Below are positions 56,418 to 64,000 of a DNA stretch of 64,000 bases, piece after piece; position 1 is the first letter of the stretch; the number at the start of each line of letters is the position of its first letter. Made by a program: the position numbers and the translations under genes. The notes below the pieces were generated by a model. It was not told the origin of the DNA and did not search any database. It was given only the letters and a program-made list of their open reading frames with translations. The stretch is taken from assembly GCA_030568195.1 (NCBI GenBank), contig JAJLTO010000011.1, positions 481,980-545,979 of the forward strand, given 5' to 3'. The DNA comes from Dipodascopsis uninucleata var. uninucleata (taxonomy: Eukaryota; Ascomycota; Lipomycetes; Lipomycetales; Lipomycetaceae).

Positions 56418-58891
56418 ATGGCAATCGTACCTCGAGCTGCAACGCCTTTGTGCGTTCTATTGACAATTTCCTTTGGCCTTCAGTTGGTAGCTGTGATTTC
56501 TGCTCCGATCGTTAAGTCGATTACACTTGCCACTTATCAAGGCGTAAGATTCGGTGTTTTTGGATACTGCACGAGCTCTGCGTGTAGCAAAGTTCGAATC
56601 GGCTATCCTGGTACGTGTTGAATACATGCAATATTGCTTTTCTTTAGAGCAACTTTAAGGCTAATTTCATTTGCTAATAAATTATTGTACTAGATTCTTT
56701 AACTAGCTCCGATAGTGATGATTTCTCGTTGCCATCTGATGCAAGGCACTCTCTTACTAACCTATTGATCGTGCACCCCATAGCGGCAGGTTTTACCTTA
56801 GTTCTACTTATATTATCATTATGTGCCCACTTTCATGGTCCTGCTAATTCGGCTAGATATTTAATGATACTACTCATTCTCTGTCTTCCTGCATTCATCT
56901 TAACGCTACTTTCCTTTTTGGTCGACATTCTACTTTTCGTTCCACATTTGGCTTGGGGAGGATGGATCGTTTTGGCTGCGGCCATTCTTATTGTTGTTTG
57001 TTCGTTGATTTTGTGCACAATGCGCCGAACGTTATCGTCTCGTAAAGCAATGCGAAAGCGAATGTTTGAGAATTCTGAAATTGATGGTAATTCAATGAGA
57101 CTCAATACTCTACCTTATTACTCTCCAGATCGCCATGAATTTCAGTTCTCAAAGCCAGAACGCGAGGTTCTCATTATTGATAATGAAGCTAAGACAATGG
57201 GTACTTCATCTTTCCAGTCTTCCAAGGATGAGCAGGCGTCTTTAAATCGTGATCTTTCAAATACACTGGATGTCCATGCGATCTCAGATAACACGAAGAC
57301 TTATACAAGCGGAGACGTTACTCGCGATATTAGTCAAGAAGATACAACTCTAACTGATCATGAGGTGGCTCTTGCTGCGGCTACTGCTGAGACTGCTATT
57401 GATCGGCTTCCAGATGCTCCTTTAAATCCACAAAATAATAATGTCGAGCAAACAAGACAGAGATCGACACCATATGGAAGGGATCCTTATCAAATGAATC
57501 AACAGCAGAATCTTCAGCCTTCGAGACAACAAATAATGCCAGACGAGCTCAATCCATATGGTGTAGCAAGCAGGCCACCTGTTTCGAGGCGCAAACATTT
57601 CGGAAGACCAATGTCTGGACCAATGCCCGGATCACTACCACCTGGACCATTACCTGGATCAATGCCTGGGCCAATGCCCGGACCACTACCACCTGGACCA
57701 TTACCTGGATCAATGTCTGGGCCAATGCCCGGACCACTACCACCTGGACCATTACCTGGATCAATGGCCGGACCAATGGCCGGATCAATGCCTGGACATG
57801 CGCCCATGGGCTATAACATGCCACCACCACATCAGCGATCGGTGCAAGGATCGCCGGGTACTGGAGGTTATCCACCAAGAATGCAAGGACGGGGTATGCC
57901 TGTACCATCGCCATATGGTCGTTCTAGAGGGATTCCTCTACAGAGAGGGGGGATGGCTCGTGGTGGACGTCCATATGGGCCTGTACCTTCAGCTATGGGA
58001 CCAGGACATTATAGACGCAGTGAGTCATATGGCTCTAATGATATACAGAACAGCAGAAGCCTAGATGATTTAGCACATGTACCACCTGCTGGTACACCTA
58101 TTAATGAAACTCATCAAAGAAGCGTTTCAGGTGAAGCAGTAGTAGATACATCTGATAATGCGAGAGATGGCGAAGAGATAGAAGGAGCTGATGTATACAG
58201 AGATATTGAACAGACTGGAAACCCTTTGGAAGTTAATGGGGACTATGTGCCTCCAAGGCAAGAGTGGCGAGAGCGTGAGGTGGATCAAAATATAAATGCT
58301 GAAGAGAGCCAAGCTCTATGTAAGGGTAGAGAATTAGCTACGTCACCTATCTCTAACTACTACGAAGACACAGATCCTGAGTATGCTGATGATGTAGTCA
58401 GTCCTAGCAGAGAAATCTATGCACAAACTGTGTCCCCAATTTCACCTGAATCTATTGATTCTCAAAATGCCGATTATACTCAGAACCAACCTATTGAAGA
58501 CATCTACTATCCACAGGCAAGACCCGCTCGTATTATGTTACCAAATGGTCAGTATGGAAGGCCGGGTTATGAATACTCAGACTATCCCAGACAACCTAAT
58601 TCGCCAGACGGATCTATTGCTTCAAACATGAGTTCTGTTAGTCAGCGTGGTGTGAATCCAAGATATTATCAGAATCCCCAAGGTGCTGCTTATGGGGTAC
58701 CGCAACAGACGAGACGAACTGATCGTACTGAAATGATGTTGCGAGGTAATCCTAATTTCGAGCTTCCTGGATCTGATCTACCTGTAGCATCACGAAGAAG
58801 AAACGGCGGACGTCTGCCACAGGCACCTACATTGATGACTGCAACGGATTCACCTTACGCTATGACTCGTTCCAACAGTAATGGACCATAA
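56418..58891 (+). CDS. PalI/Rim9 family pH-response regulator
   Basis: Exons 56418-56610 and 56694-58891 give 796 residues. The intron uses donor GTACGT and acceptor ACTAG in phase 1. A signal-anchor start (ATPLCVLLTISFGLQLVAVI) is followed by the conserved FGVFGYCTSSACSKVRIGYP loop, then DARHSLTNLLIVHPIAAGFT. Helices two to four follow, around LVLLILSLCAHF, YLMILLILCLPAFILTLLSF and WIVLAAAILIVVCSLILC. This four-helix SUR7/PalI domain fills residues 1-180. The remaining 600 residues are a cytoplasmic, disordered Pro/Gly-rich tail with a 17-residue tandem repeat. In Aspergillus and yeast, PalI/Rim9 helps place the PalH/Rim21 pH sensor at the plasma membrane to start PacC/Rim101 activation. The long tail is typical of filamentous-type PalI rather than short Rim9. 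Confidence 0.9.
57620..57780 (+). repeat. 51-base coding minisatellite in PalI tail
   Basis: Three complete units start at 57620, 57671 and 57722 with a partial fourth at 57773, each 51 bases. The encoded unit is about 17 residues of the form GPMPGPLPPGPLPGSM plus a variable residue (P, S or A). Units differ at a few bases. Confidence 0.92.
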
Positions 58892-60518
58892 AACGAGCTT
58901 ACAGATAGGGATTTTTTAGAATTCCAAGTTATTGATTTAGCTACCTTTATTTTTCATACATGACTAGTGTACTAGAATCAAGCCAGTGCTTTTGAAAGTA
59001 TCGCATGGTAAGGGCACCTGTTCCATAGCTATAAACGGTTAATTGCGAAATTTTGCTGTTCGGGTTGCTCAAATATATATGTTTTCCGATAATGTCTGTT
59101 ATAGATAACACTTTCTATGTAGATTATCTAATATGTGAGTTATGTGCTGTTTCTGATGGTTTTGATATACTGCTGTTGACGAAGTTAGTACGATATTAAA
59201 GATTTACTGGCTTCTAAAAAACTGGTAGTTTTTAGCATTGGATGATTGTTTTTTATAGAATATACATCAGGGACTATTACAAGGCGACTATCTCTGAATA
59301 ATAGTGATATTTTGTTTGGTTTCTGTTAGATTATTGACTCTTATTGACCTCTTGTGCTTTGTTTGAACATTGGATTGTTTTGTTGTTGGTTCGTAACAAT
59401 TTTCATGTGTTCTGTGATTTTTCTCTGGTTAATGCCATATTTGCTAGTAGTTCATTCTGTTCAGGGTTGCTCTTGTACTTATGCTTCATTCATTTCTATT
59501 TCTTTTAAATTCTTATTTATTGTAATATCACTAGTTTTCTGTTCGCACCTTAGGAATGGTTATATTTCTACTCTTTCATTTCGTCGTTTAACGGTTCACA
59601 TTTATACTGTCTTGTGTTCTAGGTTTGGATTTCTTGTAGCGTTAGCATAGTTTCTTTGACGTTTTTGGCTCTTATTACAAGGCAATAATCAAGCAAAGAT
59701 TATCATTATATATTTAATGCTATGGATATGCTTTTTATATTGTACATTCCCGGCTGTATCGTGGTGTCAATCGCTTAAGATATAAGAAATGTAGAAATGT
59801 TTTCATGATGTCCATCTTGGTATTTGCACTCGGACAGATATCATAAGCTTCATCTCTATTTTTATAGATAGCTAATTGATATTCTAGAGATTGCTTCGGC
59901 TAATTGAGACACGTTGATATCCTATAGCTTATTTTTGTTGTTTTGCATCCAAGAGTCTGGTAGTTTGCTCGCGCCAGCTGACACGCTCAAGATAATGTAC
60001 AATTAAAGGTCGAAATTAGTGCATAACACCAAATACATAAACAAAAACAACCACAAAATCTGTACGATCTTTTACTTATTTACACTTTCTCTTTTCGTCC
60101 TAGGAAATGGGCTCTCCTACCTAATAGTAAATAACTACTACTTAGTTTGTTATATGACGCTTAGCGAATTTTTTGATACACAGACTCGCATAGTAAGCGC
60201 AGCTGTTCTTCAAGTTCACCTCGCATAAGCTCGCCAAAATTGGGTGCACAGGGCCAGGTTTTTCTAACAAAGTCAAAGAAACACTTTTTCGACGACTACC
60301 TTGCCGATTGAAACGAACAGGAGTTATACGGCGATTTTTCTAGACTGAAAAATTGCAGATTTAGGACTCATTGTTATAGAGGATATTGGACGAAGAGAGG
60401 GACAAGTTGAACATTAGTAAGAGGCAAGCGAACAACACGAGATACGAAACAGCACTTCGCTTCTAAGATAAAGCAGCTGTCAACAAAACTATCTAGCATA
60501 TATACATCTAGAATCTCG
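58892..60518. other. Intergenic region, PalI to coiled-coil gene
   Basis: 1.6 kb, T-rich just after PalI (3' UTR) and promoter-like near the next gene. Frames at 59354-59650 and 60019-60228 are T-rich chance ORFs with no family resemblance. Confidence 0.4.
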
Positions 60519-61901
60519 ATGTCATCATCATTGAAAATCCCAGGCACCACTACTGATGGTGATGGGTGGGCGACTTTAAGTGCGGAATTTGAAGGAATAA
60601 GCGGGTGAGTATATAGTTTTTAAAGTCCAGTAATATTCATGTGAATCTTAAAACTGGCGCAACTAGATTTGTAAGACTAACAATATGCTCCATATGGAAA
60701 CTAATATAGATACTGGATACGAAAACTTAAGCAAAATGAAGAAGAATTGAAAGATCAGCCTCCCCTAAGGCAGCTGTCGCGTATGGTAAACGATTTGACA
60801 TCTACCGGAGCATCGCTGTTTCAAGCACTCGTAGCTCTACAAAAGCGACGAGCAGAAATGCATTCTCAATATAGTTCGTGGTATGAAGAATATAAACGAG
60901 AAAGAACGCGGTTATCACAGCTAGCTCTAGAGCTGGATGAAGAGGCCACCAGAGAGCAAGAAAAGGTTAGGATGCTCCAAGAAGAATTAGAGGCTGTAAG
61001 ACTACAAGAAACTAGAAGTCGGTTTATGCTTGAGGAATCTCGTCTGGAATTGAAAGCCGCGCGAAAAGAATGCCGACGTGCTTGGACGGAGGTTACTAGG
61101 CTAGAAGAGAACCAGAAGAGGATATATCAGCAACAGCAAATCGTGCAGTCGTCTTCTCTGCCTATTGTTGGATCGGTAGGAGCAGGTCCAGGTCGGCCTT
61201 TTCAGCAAGAGAATCAACCACCACCAAAGTCCCATAAACGTGGTCAAAGTGGTCATAGTATTGAAAAAGAACTACCAGTAGTCGATTACGATTATGATCC
61301 TGATCTAGAACTTGAGCTTAAATCAGGCACTGATTTGGATGAACTACCAAATATGGCAGATATTGCGGACGATGGTCTTCAACGTCGGCTAGAGATACTT
61401 GAAATGCAATATTGGGAACAGGACAACATATATACGGAGGAAGATGGACAAGGTCATCAAAGTGGCGTCCAGACATCTCCTATAAATCCAGAGACAAATT
61501 CGCCGACTGTTGGTCGAGAACTCCCTCCACATCCCAAAGTATTATCTACTTTGTCAACGCCATCCTCTGCTAGAAGCAAATCAAAAATTTCATCTTCCGC
61601 ACACAGATCGCAATCTGGCTCGTCTTCAAGACATATGATAATTACTGAGGATGGTTCTCCATCTTCGAGGTCTGTTCTTATGGAATCGCCTGTAAGTTCT
61701 TCTTCTAATCAGTCGTCGCCATTCTCAGTAAAGACGCCATCTGGCGTACGATCCGCATCTGTAGGCACAACTTCTACAACCAATACTACATTTTCGAGTT
61801 CATTCACTGCTATTGAGTCCCCTGGATCTATGTCTATGTCTACTGCTACCTCAACTATCAAAGGCATCAACTCGTCTAACAGACGTCAAAGTTATATATG
61901 A
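60519..61901 (+). CDS. Unrecognised fungal coiled-coil protein
   Basis: Exons 60519-60604 and 60710-61901 give 425 residues. The first exon encodes MSSSLKIPGTTTDGDGWATL; the intron has donor GTGAGT, a GACTAAC branch and acceptor ATATAG. A short globular motif follows across the joint (EGISGYWIRKLKQNEEEL), then QLSRMVNDLTSTGASLFQAL and a long coiled coil at about residues 65-180, rich in Glu, Arg, Lys and Leu with heptad pattern. The C-terminal half is Ser/Thr/Pro-rich and disordered, with many SP and TP sites. The start, with a WATLSAEFEG pattern and conserved helices, looks like a conserved fungal family, but I cannot name it. Its function is unknown; no membrane or targeting signal is seen. 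Confidence 0.7.
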
Positions 61902-62846
61902 GCTAGCTTGAACCTGAATCAATTCGTCAATATTCTCGTTAAGGCATGTCATGTAGGACTTTTTTGCATAATGCCAGACTCACCACATATTTTTATCTGC
62001 TTACACATATGCTCTTATTGACGACAATTTCTATTTTTTAAAATTGAAATATATAACAAGATATTCATTTATAAGGTCCGGGCATCTTCAACTTATTCAA
62101 TTTATTCCTTCTTGGTTTTTATATTTGGACATTGCTAATCATGTATCATTCACTTTTTAATTCATTCTTGTGCTTTCTCGAATGCTATTTTTGATATTGC
62201 ATTTAGTAACATCTTTCCACGCATCAAACTAACTACAGTTCTCTTTTGTTTGTACGCGGGTCTTTAATTATTTATTGAATATTGGTGGACTATACGATCT
62301 GTCTCTAATACTATACTTTTAATAAGTTTACTTGCTGGCCTCGCTTATATTTAACTACTTATCATCTATTGATTGTAGATCTTCATCTACTAGAATTAAC
62401 TATCAGAGATCAGATTTCAAAAGATTAATCATTTAAATACAAATAGTAATATGCGATGTACCGCAATATATGTAATCCCATACAAAAGTTAATCTAATAT
62501 ATAAATGTAGTCACGTATCAGAAGATATCGTTTGCTTGACGAGAACAAACAATTAAAGAGGGAAGTCTTTATATTCTAAGTAGATAAAAACATATTCACA
62601 ATTATAACAATTCTATTAGACAAAAAACCTCTTATTAAAGAACGCAGAGGGTAAAAAAAATTAAAAGCCGCATTAACCATTAATTTGCATAACAAGGTTA
62701 AAAATTCCAGCTTTCACAAGAATATAGAATACTACAGTAGTACTTTTGAAACAAGTGTATTGACATGTATGAGACTATAGAGCATATTTTTATATTCTAT
62801 AATATAAGATGCTCGACATAAGATTAGTAATTTATATTCTTGCGAT
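61902..62846. other. Convergent 3' region
   Basis: 945 AT-rich bases between the coiled-coil gene and the end of the ABC transporter gene. Frames at 62732-63043 on the minus strand overlap the transporter and are shadows. Nothing else is recognised. Confidence 0.45.
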
Positions 62847-64000
62847 CTACTCAGTCTTTTTTTTGTTCGATTTCTTGGGGACACGAGCCAACCAATAGAG
62901 GAAGAAAGCAGCACAAATATTGAATACGACATAGATCCACAAAAATCCAAAGTTACGCCACCGGTGTGAGTAAGACGATGATAATGTTGCCAAGAAAACG
63001 TTAGTTGATGAAACTGTGCAGAATTCACAATTTGACGTAGCATTAGGATTTAGCAAGCTACCACCATATAAAGAAATGTAATCATCCATATATTCCGCGC
63101 AAGTCATATTGCTACTAGCAGGACTGAAAATTTTTGTTTCTATAGAAGAGCAAACGACTTCAGTATTTGCGAGACCAACCGACATCATCGTATCCACAAT
63201 GTATGTAAATGGCGAGACACGATACATAAAAATCCAGAAGCCGGGTATCGCAGTTGGTCCAGCCAGGACACCACAGAAAACAAGAGAAAGAGTGAACAAC
63301 AAATTAGAGATATTTGCTGCAGTATCTGCAATATCAATACCAGCAATAACCATTTGAGCAAATGTTGAGGTGAAAATATAGTACACGAAAATAATCAAGA
63401 ACATAAGAGCACCACGTTCATGTACCTGGTCCATTGGTTCGGCATTTTTATACATTTTGATCGGATAGTACCAAGCCACAAAGGCCAGAACACCTGCAAG
63501 AGCCTGCCATGGAATTTCAGCGATAATATTGGCGAACATGAAACTCTGCCACGAGTAGGTCTTAGAAGGACGCTCTCGAACTTCATAGAGGGAGCGTTGC
63601 GTAACAAAGTTAGGCATAATTTGTGCAGCTAAATTACCGAAAATACTGAGTAACATGAAAATAGCGTACATCTGATTCTGCATACCCTGCAAACTAGTAC
63701 CTGCATTATAGAAAGAGAAACCAATGAAAAGAGAAGCGACCAAAGATAAACCGACCTTGGACCATATATAAGAAGGCGTGCGGTAGTACTGCTCACTTAC
63801 TCGTTTCAACACCTCCCAAAATTGGACATACCATGACGCTGCGAACTCATTGGTAGATGTGTTATCCGTCTTAGGTGGAATCTGCGAAAGTTCCGAACGC
63901 ATCGCTTCAATCTCTTCTCGCACTTTAGCACGCTCTGCTGAATCCATCCAAACTTGCGCCCAATCTCGCTCAGCAACTGATCCTGGTGCCGCTCCAACAA
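62847..64000 (-). CDS. PDR-type ABC transporter, C-terminal part (runs off the right edge)
   Basis: The reading frame is open to base 64000, so the window holds only the last 384 residues. After a GAAPGSVAERDWAQVWMDS start (the linker after the second nucleotide-binding domain in PDR proteins) comes the second membrane domain: YYRTPSYIWSKVGLSLVASL, FVTQRSLYEVRERPSKTYSW and WQALAGVLAFVAWYYPIKMY. Next come a later helix with FCGVLAGPTAIPGFWIFMYR, the VSPFTYIVDTMMSVGLAN motif, and a Cys-containing extracellular loop before the last helix, ending KKSNKKKTE. This is the Pdr5/Cdr1 full-size family, which exports hydrophobic drugs or lipids at the plasma membrane. No intron is seen in this part. The nucleotide-binding domains lie outside the window, so activity cannot be judged. 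Confidence 0.93.
   Translation of the reverse strand, partial: VGAAPGSVAERDWAQVWMDSAERAKVREEIEAMRSELSQIPPKTDNTSTNEFAASWYVQFWEVLKRVSEQYYRTPSYIWSKVGLSLVASLFIGFSFYNAGTSLQGMQNQMYAIFMLLSIFGNLAAQIMPNFVTQRSLYEVRERPSKTYSWQSFMFANIIAEIPWQALAGVLAFVAWYYPIKMYKNAEPMDQVHERGALMFLIIFVYYIFTSTFAQMVIAGIDIADTAANISNLLFTLSLVFCGVLAGPTAIPGFWIFMYRVSPFTYIVDTMMSVGLANTEVVCSSIETKIFSPASSNMTCAEYMDDYISLYGGSLLNPNATSNCEFCTVSSTNVFLATLSSSYSHRWRNFGFLWIYVVFNICAAFFLYWLARVPKKSNKKKTE

Noticed and set aside
59354-59650. 98-codon T-rich frame after PalI
   Set aside because: Translation of T-rich 3' UTR gives artificial hydrophobicity; no family or start context.

Overview
The window is nuclear DNA from an ascomycete fungus. It is AT-rich by eye, genes sit on both strands, and about three quarters of them carry short spliceosomal introns (usually GTAAGT-like donors, CTAAC or ACTAAT branch sites and TAG/CAG acceptors). 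The genes have fungal family signatures: PalI/Rim9, SAGA Spt8, Heh/Src1, DGAT2, PDR-type ABC transporter. A nuclear accessory subunit of respiratory complex I argues against Schizosaccharomyces and the Saccharomycetaceae. OPA3, a BLOC-1-like subunit and a fission-yeast-like P-TEFb cyclin would fit an early-branching ascomycete (Taphrinomycotina or a basal Saccharomycotina lineage such as Lipomycetaceae). The species cannot be named from the sequence alone.

Layout, left to right. 0-9 kb: a G1/S cyclin behind a 2 kb leader/promoter, a 1-Cys peroxiredoxin and mitochondrial ribosomal protein uL2m. 8.6-12.4 kb is gene-poor. 12.4-18 kb: an MFS sugar transporter and a DGAT2 acyltransferase. 19.7-30.5 kb: a synaptojanin-type phosphoinositide phosphatase, LSM6, cyclophilin H, ATP synthase gamma, OPA3 and an aldose epimerase. 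30.7-36 kb: an AIM2-like dienelactone hydrolase, the inner nuclear membrane protein Heh1/Src1 and peptide:N-glycanase. 36-39.4 kb: two divergent spliced genes that I do not recognise. 39.7-47.6 kb: complex I 21 kDa subunit, a DUF1761-like membrane protein, a peroxisomal enoyl-CoA isomerase-like protein, a BLOC1S4-like subunit, a peroxisomal acyl-CoA thioesterase and a glutaredoxin-like protein; a decayed Ty1/copia fragment is possible near 41.8 kb. 48-54 kb: Spt8, a Cdk9-type cyclin and an unrecognised mitochondrial protein. 56-64 kb: PalI, an unrecognised coiled-coil protein and the 3' half of a PDR transporter that runs off the right edge.

Several genes have exons too short or too broken to appear as long ORFs. 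I reconstructed them by requiring donor, acceptor and reading phase to agree across every exon: LSM6, OPA3, BLOC1S4-like, the complex I subunit, PNG1, cyclophilin H, DGAT2, the thioesterase and the 500-residue unknown. Exon coordinates are in each entry. No operon-like or defence-island organisation, CRISPR array, rRNA or convincing tRNA was seen. The genes are mostly housekeeping, with a loose lipid/peroxisome theme (DGAT2, isomerase, thioesterase) and a mitochondrial one (uL2m, ATP synthase gamma, OPA3, complex I, the 52 kb gene).
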